From NCBI RefSeq assembly GCF_014805625.2, contig NW_023998471.1:1590875-1654874 (forward strand): 64,000 bases of DNA. Direction: 5' to 3'. Under the pieces are notes generated by a model that saw only the letters and a list, made by a program, of their open reading frames with translations, did not search any database and was not told where the DNA came from. The stretch is from Glossina fuscipes. Lineage: Eukaryota; Arthropoda; Insecta; Diptera; Glossinidae. Positions within the stretch are counted from its first letter, which is position 1; each line of letters begins with the position of its first letter. Position numbers and translations under genes: made by a program. Positions 1-12,799 of the stretch are shown here, piece by piece.

Positions 1-585
1 AGCGCTATTGCTAGCTGGCACTCTGCCAGTCAACATTCTGGCCGCATCTACGAACGGCGTCGCGGCGACGAGCTCTCCTCGCGCGTGATAACAAGCGAGG
101 AACGGGTGGCTTCGTTAAGGATTTGGCAATCGAGGTGGGAATGAACGACCAAAGGAAGATGGACGTTCGTTTTAATCCCTAGCATAAGACGATGGGTTGA
201 AAGACGTCACGGCGAAGTGAACTATTACGTAACCCAGCTTCTGGCTAACCATGGCTGTTTTCGGAAGTATCTATACAGATTCGGGCACGACAACTCGCCT
301 AACTGTCCGCAGAGCACGTAATTTTATACTGCTGCAGATTTGAGAACGGGTGGCCTCAAGTGCCACCTTACGAGATCATGAACGTAATGATCGGCAGTGC
401 AGCAGCCTGGAACGCCATAGACACGTTTGCTAGCAATACCCTCTTGGAGTTACGACGACTGGAGAGACAACGGGTGGAGAGCAGAGGCAGTGGAAACCAA
501 TAGTGAGGTCCCACCATTGGAAGTGTGTTAAGGACAACCAGCCTCCGCGAAGTAATATCTAACGCTGGTCCCGCGGGGGAGAGTG
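1..585 (+). mobile_element. 3' relic of an R1-clade non-LTR retrotransposon
   Basis: Reading frame 1 from the first base gives the C-terminal part of a LINE ORF2, up to an in-frame TGA at 148-150. It continues in the same frame with a KGRW stretch, a RWVERRHGEVNYYVTQLL-like block, and a GCFRKYLYRFGHDNSPNCP block at about 245-310. This is the conserved C-terminal region of R1/Waldo/LOA-type elements. Just after the CP pair the frame slips by one base, and the zinc-motif continuation (EHV..YCC..F) and a long tail resume, ending at a TAG near 501-503. The piece is more GC-rich than its surroundings and is followed by microsatellite DNA. The element is cut off by the window start. It is dead: one internal stop and one frameshift. 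R1-clade assignment is from memory of the family pattern; a related LOA or Waldo lineage is possible. Confidence 0.75.
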
Positions 586-588
586 ACA

Positions 589-704
589 AGTGTGTGTGTG
601 TGTGTGGGGGGGGGGGTAGTTTTTGGTACGTAGAAGTCGTATTTGCTGCTACTAGGAACCAGGAGTATCTTTTGAAGATTTTCTACCTCCTGCTCGCAGA
701 GCAA

Positions 705-762
<58 letters not shown>

Positions 763-850
763 CATACATACATGCATAGAATACGTAGATACATACTTAC
801 ATACATACACATATACATACATACATACATACGTACACATACATAAATAC
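589..850. repeat. Microsatellite cluster: (TG)n-G run, (CA)n, (CATA)n
   Basis: A short TG run and poly-G lie at 589-616. A pure CA run covers about 709-760, and an imperfect CATA/TACA run follows to about 850. It lies just behind the R1-clade relic, where simple repeats often seed from element tails. Open frames here are artefacts of the repeats. Confidence 0.9.
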
Positions 851-2900
851 ACGTGCATATATCTGGATAAACGCCTATTTTCGGTTAAGAAATAATAGAA
901 TTAATATAAAGCAATTTATTCCTTCCATCCATTTGTACTTATCTATATGTATTAGTTTACGGTTAATTAATTTGTTACTTCTGTGCGATATATTCTGCAG
1001 TCGATAATACACAATAACAACGCAATCTCAGACACAATTCTCTAATAACATATAAAATTTAATTAAATTGCGATACCATCATCAATTGTGTGTAATCTAT
1101 ATACATATATATAATGCAAAATTCCAATTTATTTATCTCGATGAATTAATATGCATAAAATATGCTTATATATAATGTAAAAATATATTATATTATATTA
1201 TTCACACAATTTACACAATTAATGAATTAGATTGTTGCGCAATTATTAATGATTGTAAATTTTCATCATTTAAAAACAAATTTTATTAAACTTTTTGTCA
1301 CCATTCTTTTCGTTTTTCTTTTTTTGTTTTTTTTTTTTTGTTAAGTAACAACGACACAAACAAACTTTCCATTTTTATTTCTATCTTATTTTAATGTTTA
1401 AAAAAGTGTTAAAACAACTTGGCAAACTCGGCTTACACGACTGTATTGTGTATTTGCGAATTTTGGTTGACGTTGTAAAATTGCTAAAAATTAAATGTTT
1501 TTTATACGATTTTATAATTACAAGGATGTTCATTAAGAGCTTTCTTTGCACGAATTTCGTTTTCGTATTTATAAACAACCAGAGCTCAATATTATCACAG
1601 AATTTTTCAGCCGTATGTAATTTCCAGAAATATATATAAATAAGTAAGTTGATTTAGTCTAGTCAGTGTGGAATCCTGTTGTAAAAAATAAGAAAATTCG
1701 ATCTTTCACTTGTACTCAAAGACTATAGATCAAGCAAGTCAAAATGGGCGTAATTCTCCAACTAATATCATTTATTAATTTAAAATTTTATACAAACATT
1801 AAGTCCAAAATTCAAAGTCCAAAAATGTCTTAACAAAATACTTTACAATATATTTATTCCTTATCAGGAAAGATTTGTTTGTCAGTTTATGATAATCAAA
1901 AATATATTGCACGAATGTATAAGACTTGATTTAACCCTGTCGGTCTATCCGTCCCATCACCTGCTTAAATATCAGTATGTCTAGTACAAAAGCATTTGCT
2001 GAAACTTGATATATGCGCATACGTATATCCTCACAAGTCGTAGAACAAATTTGGAAATGGGCGCATTTTTTCTTAAGTTGTTCTCTTATTATTTTCATGG
2101 TTTATTACGATTTACTTAGACAAAAGGAATAAATTGTGGGATGAAGGTGAGAGGAGCATTAACAATTGAGACTATCAGGTTTATTTTTTAAAAAAGATAC
2201 TTAGTTGCATTTCCAGGTACTTTGAAGATCTCAATAGCATCAACTGCCTGTTTAAACACTCGTTAGGGTTACCTGTCTGTTTAATCTGTCAAAGGCTTTT
2301 CAAAAACTTCAAAAAGCCCTTTATCACACTTTCCTTTTCTTCATCAATAGATCAATGTAAGATGCTACACACCATTTTACACTGTCTCAGACTTGCACAC
2401 ATAAAACTTAAAGCTATTATAGTAATTAGATCTTTAATGAAGTTTTCTTGAAAAATTTGATAATTAGTTTTTTCATAGACAAAATTCTCCTTTAGCTAAT
2501 GGCTTTGATAAGATAAGCACTTCAAACCGCTTCAAACTGTTCACTTATCTTCTTAAGGCAGCTGTGTAGTCGGCTTTAAACTAATCTAATGACCAAGTGT
2601 CTGTTCATTATATTTCCACGCATTCGTATTAATGTCTGTGCTGGTAGGCATCGCGGACGGAATGTTGAATGAGTGAAAAGTTCATAAGACAAGATGATGT
2701 GCATTGGAAGCTTTAAAGCTGGAATGCAAACTTACATGAATTCATGAATTCGTTGCGAAAATAGTTTTGGTATTGGCGCAACGCAATCTAGGTCACCATT
2801 CACTAATCAAGAATATGGTTACGGTTAAGTTCTTAATCTGTTTTCGAATAAACTTAGTTAATTTGCCAGTTTAAAAGCGACTAAATGCGTTCTCTGTTGT
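851..2900. other. AT-rich stretch without recognisable gene
   Basis: I see no convincing exon, RNA gene or mobile element here. It contains short TA-rich tracts and poly-T near 1318-1340. Confidence 0.5.
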
Positions 2901-2904
2901 GTGA

Positions 2905-3505
2905 AAATGTCAAGAAAATCGTTCTTTAATTAATTAATTAATTATTCTAAACTCTTTAACGCTTGTTGATGACTGGTGTGAAAATGATTCAATTTGAATA
3001 ACAACATCTCTGCTGGGTGGTGTGCAAACTATTTCATATGTATATACATATATATATATATGTATATATACACCATCGCAGGTGGTATATTACGTTAAGT
3101 ATAAAAAGTGTTGTTGTTATGTAAACACTTATAATGAGCCATCATTTTGCGAACCAAAGATTTCTCCGTAATTAACTTACTGATTCCTGGAAGACTCTTA
3201 TTAAATTAGATTAATATGAATGTTTCCTACTCGTGTTTCAAGAAATCCATCTTCTATTAAAATTAGTTAATTATAGTTGCAAAGTAGTAAACGCTATAAG
3301 AAAAATTTCAATAAAATCGCTGTTGGGTTCTTTCATTAATTAATTAATTGTAAACTCTTTACTGCTCGCTGGTTAGTGTTAAAATAAATGAGTTTAAAAA
3401 ACAATGCCTCTTCGTTGGGTAGAGGTGAACTGTTTCCCAACTAGACATTTGCACTTACGACCATCCCAGGTGGTATGTAAAAAGTTAGTCAAGTTAAGTA
3501 AACAA
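2905..3505 (+). repeat. Diverged direct duplication, two copies about 400 bp apart
   Basis: Copy one (about 2910-3145) and copy two (about 3305-3505) share, in the same order, an 'aaaatcg..ttcttt' start, a run of ATTA units, a 'taaactcttta' block, a 'gttggg..gg' block and a 'ccatc.caggtggtat' end followed by a 'gttaagta' block. Copy one also contains a TATA-type simple-sequence insertion at about 3038-3075. Neither copy contains a coding frame. Confidence 0.65.
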
Positions 3506-3913
3506 ATACGCATAAAAAACCTTACAAAATAAACGTAAGCCCTGTTCGTGCTTATCCGTCTGCTGAAATCATGGTAAAATTTTTTGCAAAGTTTTCTTTA
3601 ATACTTTTGCATCTTTCTGTATCTCTTGGTTGAGTTTAGAAATTAAGCAACTTTACAATCTCCCACAATGGACGACAATCTGAGAAAAAAAATTTAAAGA
3701 TAAGTATTGCAAGAAAACATGCATCGACGACATTACAGAGATAGATAAGCAGGCACTAGTCAGAAAAATAAACTTCCAAAGCAGATCTGTCCAAACTTTG
3801 ACAAACCACACCGACTGCATGCAACCGAAATAAAGTCTAAATGCAGACTATGAAGAAAATTGTAAATTTTTTGGAATAACAAGTTTAAAGAAGAGATATT
3901 TCAAGAGATATTT

Positions 3914-3915
<2 letters not shown>

Positions 3916-3959
<44 letters not shown>
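3916..3959 (+). repeat. (GA)n microsatellite
   Basis: Uninterrupted GA dinucleotide run of about 44 bases. A second, shorter GA run is at about 7843-7860. Confidence 0.95.
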
Positions 3960-3961
<2 letters not shown>

Positions 3962-6102
3962 ATCTTAAACGACTCATTCTTACATTAGCGTAACAGAGTG
4001 AATGAAAAATGTAAACGCTGTCCGAAAGAAGAAGAAAGAAACTGCAAAGAGTATTTTGGCTGCATACCCTGAGACAGAGACGCCTAAGGGTAAAATTGTG
4101 TCTTTTTGAATAACAAAATCTTTCTATCGCTCCTTCCGCGAACAGACAGATGCATGGAACTTTTCGAAATTTACGTTTCGCATACTTTCTTTTAAGAAAG
4201 CCATCTTCTCAAGTGAAACACAATTACTCGTGAGGCAATTTTACGTGCTTTAAAAGCGATTTTAAACTGCTGGCATGATCGATCTTTCTTTCGCTTATTT
4301 TCTTTAAAGCCAGACTTGAGATCCCGTGACCTATAACCAATTTTCTACTGCCAGAGTAGGAAAACGTTTCGTTAAATGATATATTTATTGGCTTAAAAAG
4401 TTGTGAGACCACGTGTCATAACAAAACATTTCAGGTGAACGATTTGGTACATGATAACTTTGGTGAGACAATAATTTGAGAAGAAATTCCGATATTGAGT
4501 GGTTCGCTTGTTTGAAGTCCCTAGCGTACAGCAATAATTCACATTCTATTTTCTTTTGTTAAAAACCACGATAGAAAGCGGTGTTACTGACGAGAGGCTA
4601 GATTTGGTTAACGAAGTGTATAAAAGTTGCGTTCATCGATTTCGTATCTGTGAGAAAAGCTTTGCTATCGTATATATTTCACAATAAATATTTTTGTTTC
4701 GCATTTACTCAATCTTGTTTTTTTTTTAAATTGTTTTACAACAACAAATTTATACATTTCTGTTCATTGCCCAAGAATCGTTATGCAAAGAACGGAAGAC
4801 ATGCAGCCTTAAGTTTCCATTTACGACGACAACATGAGAGCAGTTTTCATAATTTTACAAAACACAGGTTAAGACATTACAGCCAGGAAATGCCAGCCAG
4901 TATGAACTCCAGAGGTCGTAGTAATTTTCCGATCCTCTCTGTTTTCAATGGGCTTCATTTCTGAGCCAAACCATGATCTGCACTTAAAAAATCTTTCTAA
5001 CGTAACAAATTCATAAATGGAACGCGGCAAACGTGTTGAATCCATTCAGAATCGATCAGTTTAATGAACGATAGGTCCGTCTGAAACCGCTCAATACACT
5101 CAGTACACTTATCACCACAACTTTCATATGCTGGTCTGTAAGCGTCGTAAACTTGTAGGCTACATACAGGTAGAGGACAAGGTTAGGTAAGATTCAAAGA
5201 CTTATTAAGTAAAGATTAATACATGTGTGGACATAAATATATCTATTTAGTTTCAAATGTATTGCATAGAGATCTACATTTACCTTAAGAGAGTAAACCG
5301 TTTGTTTCAAAAATCATTTTGTTTGCTTAATATGTGGTTTGGATATTCTAGAATATGCGGAGAAAAATTTATTACCCGTATAAAATTTTTTGAAGAGATT
5401 ATTTCCCCATTATTCATCTGTAATTTCTTTAACAGACTAAGAGGTCAGTTAGGAAGATACTCATGTAGGACCGTTTTCAAACAGAAATACGTTAGTGTAG
5501 CTTCACTGACTTTGCATGGATTACATAGTTGAGAGGGATGTGAAAACTTTCGATATTGTTGCCCAAACATCAAGAGTTTAGGATGAATTTAGGACTTCAT
5601 TCATAAAACATATTCTCGCCATCTTCTCCATCATTTCGAAGTGAAACCCTACCATTCTCTCTTAAAATCGTGAAGGAAAGAGAACGAAGAGTAATATTTA
5701 AGCTTGGAAAGGCAGTTTCATGATTTTCGAATTGCTGACTAATAGGAAAAAATAACAAAGTATTTATTGTAATAAGAAAAAATTTCTCTCACACTTTTTA
5801 AAGTTTTGAACGCGTTTTTCTCGAAACTGTACGCAGCACAAACTTTCAATTTTTCCATCCGAACTTTTAAGAACTTTAAAATTATATTTTGTAGAGAAAT
5901 ACGCAAGATTTTCTACGATAAGTTAATTGATATTTTCTTCTTTTTTTTATTAAGAAAGGAGCGCCTCTTTTTTGTTCAAAATGTGCACTCTTTCATTCAA
6001 ACCGTCGCCGTTTACGTAAAATCGATACTCCTAAAAATACCTACGTCTTTCTCTAGATGTAGCGATGTAAATTAAATAATTTTTTTCTTTCTTAAATTTC
6101 AG
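3960..6102. other. Gene-poor AT-rich stretch
   Basis: Several small open frames occur, but their composition (long F, K, I, N runs) looks like translated AT-rich DNA. No domain, splice context or repeat family was recognised, except that the end supplies a polypyrimidine tract and AG for the candidate exon that follows. Confidence 0.45.
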
Positions 6103-6261
6103 TTTGGACTAGCTATGATGCGGGTGGCAGCGTCCGGACAGGATTTAGTCGCTTCAGAAAGTGATTGCGACCCGATCGACATAATAAAAGACGGGTCTAC
6201 CTCAAGTCTTCCTAAGTTAATATACTTTTGTACCAGGAGTGGTGCAGGTGCAGAGTATTAA
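6103..6261 (+). CDS. Candidate terminal coding exon, unknown protein
   Basis: A pyrimidine-rich tract ending in 'aaatttcag' at 6102 looks like a 3' splice site. The frame starting at 6103 stays open for 52 codons to a TAA at 6259-6261. The peptide contains a balanced segment around SESDCDPIDIIKDGST and ends GAGAEY, unlike the F/K/N-rich shadows around it, and the DNA is noticeably less AT-rich than its flanks. I do not recognise the protein and found no matching upstream exon or 5' end. It could be the last exon of a plus-strand gene, a relic, or chance. Confidence 0.3.
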   Translation, partial: FGLAMMRVAASGQDLVASESDCDPIDIIKDGSTSSLPKLIYFCTRSGAGAEY

Positions 6262-7153
6262 AAAAAAATTTACATTAGTTTTCCAAAAATTTTGTAAACC
6301 GAGTTTCCAATATGAAATTGAACGTCTTTTCCCTAGGTATTTATTTTCTATTCATTTCGTTTGATTCATTAACTAGATTATGCTTTAACAAAATTTTAAA
6401 TTATTTTAACGATATTAACTGATTGTTATTATGTACTGTACGAATTTCGGTCTCGAGCTACCAATCTTCACATGAATTTGCGCCCAATTATCCCTTATTG
6501 CTCTTAAAAGTTATTCAATCAGTCGACCACACATAATTTGTTGCTGTGTCACTTTGGAAAAGGTCTGGCATGAACACAAAGTACTTTGTGTGAGCCTTAA
6601 TGAAGGCAGTGGTGGCCAGTTTAAGCGATTTGCTATTACTTGCTTCTTTGGTCATTTTGTTGCAATTATATTTTGTGTGCGTGTTTGCGTGTTGTAATGT
6701 TCGCGCCGTCTTTTTTTTTTTTTTTTTGATTTTTTCTTTTTTCGTTAGTCTTTTATTTACTTATTATTATTAATAATATTTTCTTCTCTTTTGAATTGCC
6801 CGATCTTTAATTTATTTATTTATTTATTGTATTGCATGCATCCATATATACTATTGAATTTTTTTTTTTTTTTTAATTAATTGTTTTTCATAAATTAGTT
6901 TATCGTTTATTTTTTTATGTAACAATCTTAACGAGGGCTCGCAGTCACAGTAAAGTTGTAGTTAGCGGGCTATGATGTCCAGACATTAACTTAGTAGGTG
7001 TGTAATTTGCGGGTATCCACCACGGATGAACTACTAACCAATAAACAAATGAGAAGAAATAGACATTTGCCAGCAGATTAGACTTTTTGACTTCGCAAGT
7101 AAACCTTAAGCCGTTGCCGGCATATCATCTGCCTCATCAACACGCTAATATCC
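6262..7153. other. AT-rich stretch with homopolymer tracts
   Basis: Poly-T tracts at about 6711-6727 and 6860-6875 and an ATTT/TTTA repeat near 6810-6830. No gene recognised. Confidence 0.5.
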
Positions 7154-7300
7154 ATGCAGCGCCTACGTGAGCATAATAATGTAATGGACAGCTCTTCATG
7201 CGCCTATGAAGCATGTCGGTCTCCTGATCATCTTTTTTTTGTCTGTCCAAATCCTAACGTCGATTCATGTTTTGAAAATTTTCCTAATGTGGTCTTTATG
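7154..7300 (+). mobile_element. Possible LINE ORF2 C-terminal fragment
   Basis: An open frame from 7154 begins with a segment reading SSSCAYEACRSPDHLFFVCP, that is Cys-x4-Cys-x5-His-x4-Cys. This resembles the cysteine/histidine motif behind the RNase H or reverse transcriptase domain of I- and R1-type LINEs, where a D/E-H-hydrophobic-F-x-C-P string is typical. Nothing else of a LINE is recognisable on either side. The rest of the frame is probably not coding. Confidence 0.35.
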
Positions 7301-7465
7301 ATGGCAGTGTTCTCGACGTGCTGCCCTCCTGCGATTTTGTTTAAAGTGTATATTTTTTTCCCAAGTCGGCCCTTATTAACCGAAATTCGTGACATCTCTG
7401 TTCTAAACTATCTTATGGCAATAAATTTGAACGACAGCATTTACTTGGGCTTTATTGTCCATTAG

Positions 7466-9368
7466 GTGCAAATCTGAATCGTTGTTTAAATTACTCGTTT
7501 TATGTATACCAAACTTATATGCATATATATATATAAATATATATATTTATTTATGTGTTTACATGTATTTTTATGGAAATCTTTTACATTAATTATCATA
7601 ATTCAGTAGAGTTTGAAAACAATTATAAGTACTTAACTTAATTAAAGACTACAATGAAATTCCATAGTTTGACCACAAACTTTTTGTCGACAATATTTTA
7701 TAAACGACATTAACCGCAATATGAGTTAAATAAATAAAGTCAAAAAACTATGTTTAAGACATAAGTCGAACAATTATTACCTACAATTCAGATCATACAA
7801 TCAAAAGATAAATGAGTAGAGAGAGGAAAAAAGAGACAGAGGGAGAGAGAGAGAGAGAGACTTTTTTACAGAATGTATGAAATAAATAAACTACGGGATG
7901 AGTTTGGCCAACTAATTAAAAATAATAAATGTCTTGCTTTTTATAACAATTAAAACATTTCGTGTGATATTTTTAAGAAATGTCTTTCAACTTTTATGCT
8001 TCTAAGGGAAGAGGCAGCTAAAATAACAGGTGCAAATGTCATAGAATGCCTTCTAGATGAAATGTTGCGAATTCCATGACATACACATTATAAATTTATT
8101 CTATGGTAGCGTTCACATAAAAAAGAAAGTAAAATGTATGTATGTGCGTGTACATGTGCCTTAAAAAGCTAAATTGCATTGTCACTTTCGGTGTTACAAT
8201 GACCCAAGCATCACTAAATACCACTTTCGTTATAAACTCTAATGGATTTCATTTTATTCCTCTTTTCTTTGTCTTCTTCTTGCTCACTTTTTTTCTCTCT
8301 CTCTTGGCATTACATAAAAAAGACGGTCATTGGCATTTATCCAGAAAAAATATGATTTCAAAGGGAAATACTTACAACTCATTTGAACTTTTATAGAATA
8401 ATTAGTTTAGAAGTTTAAAAAAATAAAAAAGATAAACAAATAAATAAATGAAAAACTCATATACAAGTAGGAATAGAAGCATAAAATATGAGGAAAAAAC
8501 AATAGAAAAAAGATATTTTTTTTTGCTTTAGCAACTTCAGATTAAAGATAAAGATACAAAAATTCAATTTGTTTATGCATCTGCTGAGAAGAAGCTTAAG
8601 AGCTTGTATGCTTGGGTGTTAGTGTATGGAGTTTTGTATTAATCAATTCAGGAAAATGTATTTAAAGTAAGCTGCATGCTTACTGGAATAAAATTTCTTT
8701 CTCTCTCGACTTATACATTTTTTTGATTAATTGTAATTGTGTTAACATATCGATCGACACTGTTTGCATCCTGTACGCGTGAAGCTTGGCGCTTACGGTT
8801 GTTAGTGCTACACAAAAATATGCGCTTATTTTTTATATAAATTTACTTACGGAGCTGCTGAAAATGATTTCGGGACTCGGAGTTTTGATATTAGTACACT
8901 TGGATATAAGCCTGTTAATATAAACATTCAATGTGTGAAAAAAATAAAAAAAACATAATCTTCTTGGCATGAATCTTGAACATTTACCAACGCAAATAAT
9001 TTCTGCCGATTGGAGATGCGGCAATAAATTATCTGCACTCTAAATAGCACTTAAAGTTTGTCAACTTTGATTACTAACACGAAATGCTTACAATTTTTAA
9101 GTATGGTTAGTCAACGAGGGGGAAGGTTTGGTGATTAGGGCTTAATATTTAATACTACATACATATATAGATATATACATATATAGTACAGTATATGCTA
9201 TATGTCTATTTACTATACATCTACTATAAATCTATTTACTTGTGTAATTCATATCTATGTGTTCACATATCTACAACAAGCCTATTATATGTACGTACAT
9301 ATGTACGTACTATAGCTACGATCAACGTAAACGTTTATATAAACGTCTCCTGAATAGTTTTATACAAT
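7466..9368. other. Gene-free AT-rich stretch
   Basis: Contains TA-rich runs near 7520-7550, the GA run at 7843-7860 and TATA-type simple sequence near 9158-9230. A perfect 20-bp palindrome of GTAC/CATATG type lies at 9291-9310. No gene recognised. Confidence 0.5.
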
Positions 9369-9420
9369 TTTTATAGGCGTGGCATTCGANNNNNNNNNNT
9401 TTTATAGGCGTGGCATTCGA
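9369..9420. other. 10-N assembly gap flanked by an identical 21-bp repeat
   Basis: The N run is 9390-9399. The 21 bases before it (9369-9389) and after it (9400-9420) are identical and contain the string 'ataggcgtggcattcga'. Contig ends that overlap but were not merged give this picture. Confidence 0.9.
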
Positions 9421-12400
9421 TTTTATCCTATTTTCAAAAAAAAAAAAAATATTCTCTTTCCATATATATTCAAACAAATGGTTTGGTTGAAATGTAATAT
9501 ATAATCTTTTTTATATAAATGTATCAAAAATACGTAAACCCTACCGTACTGACATCTCACAAACATCAAGTCATGATCTTTACTTGCTCAATTACTTATA
9601 GGGGTATATGTGTGTGTGTATGTATACGTATACATATCTTTGCACTTTCCGTCTATCCTTTATATAAACCATTCTCACTCATCGCAATATATTAAGGCTG
9701 ATTATTAACCGTCTGAAAATAGACGTATCCCTTAGCTGAATCCCGAATACCATCACATTGCACTCAGCTTACGCCCCGCTTGAATATCCGTCATGTGCAC
9801 AACTGGAGAGCAGTCAACGGCCCAGCATCCTCATCGTAGAGCGCTTCTAAAGTATCAAATGTAAAAATTGCATTTTCTTTGAACATTGTGTTAAGGTATC
9901 TTCAAACTTTCCTCTCTGTTGTTTTTTCTTTCTCTATTTAGTCAGCACTGTATGTCAACTTTTATACTGCAATCGAAGAATGAGCAATATGTATAGTAAA
10001 CTTTTTGCTCGCTTAAAAATCCAAGATGTACCGCTTAGAAAGCCCATAATCACTTTAAGTTCCTTCGTCGATGTAATTCCATTCTTCCGTCCATGCTATT
10101 GTTAAGAGGGTTACGAAGCAAACGCAATTATTTGGGTAGTCATTTTAAGCGAATATGTATTTTCCATAATCAAAAAGCCACTACCAAATCCATTCCCATT
10201 TCTTGGTTTAATGTAATGAATATGGAAGATCTTCCCTTATTATTTGTTTCAATTTTACCTATACAAGGAGATTAGAAATACACCATGCATATTAAATCTG
10301 AAGCTTTTGCATTTTCAAGCTTGCACTACACTAGGTTCGGTTCCACATTAATAATTGAGTTTTGCCCATATTCCTAATAGCACTGATATCATTATTATTC
10401 TCAACATCGCGAACTTCGCTTCCAAAGTGGTTTGTGTGATGCTGGTCTTGCTGTCAATGAGTTTCCCTATTTCGCCGAGTACGACTTGGTAGCGGTCATC
10501 TTTAACCATTGTCTTTTCATCTTGTAGAATCGCTTTCCACGAAGGAGTTCGAATTGCGGACATGATGAAATGTGTGAATTTTGCTTCTCGATGGAACCAT
10601 TTAGTAAAACGTGAACCTCTTTGCTAAAAGTAGTTCTGAAATAAAAATCGTTATCTAACCCGACACTATTTTAGGATATTGCACTGAGGTTGCATTGTAC
10701 AGTTTGTAATGAATGTTTTACTTATATCAATCATATTTTCTGCGCGCAAGTTAAAAAGACCTCCTTCATGACAGGCATTTATATTTTGCACTTGTTGTAT
10801 CTTAATGGGTGCGAAAGCTTTACGAAATTCATGATCGATTGAATTTCCTCATAAGAACTTTCTTAATTGTTGACTTATTTTGATAATTATAAGGAGAACA
10901 AAATGATGCCAAAGTATGTAATATTGTTACAAGCAAATACAAGCAAATTTTTCCAATGAAAATGTTATGTTTAGCTAAGTCTTATTATTATTATTGACTA
11001 TTTACGAGTCAACGTCCCACTATAATTTACTAATACTTTTAAAAGCGTTTTCTTCTGTGATTAAAACAATTCTTTTTTGGTAAAAGCGTAGAAGAACGCG
11101 TACTGCTTGACGCTTAAAACGACCAGACAAGAAAACAAGAATTTCCTGTGAAAAGATCCTATACTTCAAACCTGTCTCGGGTGTGTATTCCCAACGATGA
11201 AATACAAAATGACATTAGTAGCGAATTTCGATTGTTGATATATAAGTGCATCTATCGGTTTTGTTGCATTCTAAAAAAAGGCGCGTTTTAGGTGTATCTT
11301 TATAAAGAAAGTTGTACTCGTTTGTAGAGAAGAGTTAGCCTTAAATTAGAAGTCAATGGTGTATGCTTTCAATTAAAGCAGACAAACGAACAAAAAGTGC
11401 GTGTGAACTTAAACAAAAGTGTTTGTAATTTTATTAAGGTATTCATTACTAAACGAGCGCTAGACTTTTAACTGTTATTGTTATCATTATTTTGCCGTTG
11501 TTGCCTTTGTTGTTGTTGTTGGATTCATTACTAATCGAATGCATGCTAGACTCTCGCATGTTCTTGTTGCCATATTATTCAATAGAAGAAGGGAACAACG
11601 AGTATCCTTCATATTTACTTGTTTAGTCATTAACACGCAATCACGTACGATATCGCATGGGGTACATCTTTTTCAGTTGTTAAGAAGATACTTAATTGAT
11701 TAACTGATGTTATCGGTCATTAAGTAATGGAAAATGTATACCATCCAAAGAGTGAAAGAAACTTTCAAAAGCATGCAAGGAAGACATATGGTCTTGCATT
11801 TGCTTATTTTCCATAACTAACAAAAGAACACCCTCCAGTCCCTTGGTGGTTGTAAAGAGCGGGCAGTTATATGCTAACGCAATGTACACGCATTTTTCAG
11901 ATCTAATATATCTTATATCAAAAAAATGCTCATTTATGGAGGTTTTCTCTTTCACTGGTCACGAACTCGATAATTACCCCTATAATAATTCATAAGCTCA
12001 TTTATGCGTTAAGCATATATTTTCAAATTCAATTACGGTCTCTTCGATTGAAAACAAGGTTTAATTTTCTATGCTTTTGTTTTCATAGGATCAGTTTCAA
12101 GATTAACAAGCAGTGAAGGACTAAGCCGGTCTCTATTGTTTCTCTATTAATTAATTTTTTTTTTTTTTTTTTTTTGCTTAAATAAGGAGTAGTATTAATC
12201 AGCTGCACAATGGCAATATAGCAACGAGTTCGTGAAACTTAGAGCAGTTGTGTTCATAAACTAGAAAATTTCATTTACCAAACGCACAATAAAACTTTGT
12301 TAATCACACATTTTAAAGCCTATATAAGTATTGCATTATGTTCGCTTTTCTGGGTACTATTACATGATGCGTATGACGTTATATGATAAGATATTGACTT

Positions 12401-12790
12401 CAAAAATAATTGATTAAATGTAGCTTTCGCAAAGCTGCTTATAATTACATAAAATGTTTACGCGACATTGGTTGACGTTTAGTCTATCTATTCTATTCAA
12501 TCCCCATTACAATCAATGAAGAAGCACTTTCGGATCAGAAGTGCTGCAAGCCCACATCAGATGCTTATATCGTTCGTTGCGGATAACCGTTAAAACAATT
12601 ACAGTTGTGGGAAACTTAACGGATAACACGGAGAACGTCAACAGAAAGCGAGTAGAACTCTCTGTCAATTCTTTCATTAATTACACGCTACATCACTTTT
12701 CGTCCAAGGGTATATTAAAGTTGGACGGATCTATGCAACACCCAGAAGATCTTAATTATACATATTTGTCTGTCAGTTAGTCTATATTAT
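9421..12790. other. Gene-poor stretch, no gene recognised
   Basis: Two minus-strand open frames (10348-10563, 71 codons; 11710-11955, 81 codons) have a fairly normal amino-acid mix, but I recognise no domain and no clear splice context. They could be exon or mobile-element relics. Poly-T at about 12156-12175. Confidence 0.4.
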
Positions 12791-12799
12791 TTTCTTATG

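Noticed and set aside
528..858. Long open frames with repeated MYVCMYVCVCVC or THTHTH strings
   Set aside because: Translations of the CA and CATA microsatellites.
9291..9310. 20-bp perfect palindrome as an operator or insertion site
   Set aside because: It lies in TA/GTAC-rich simple sequence, where such palindromes arise by chance.
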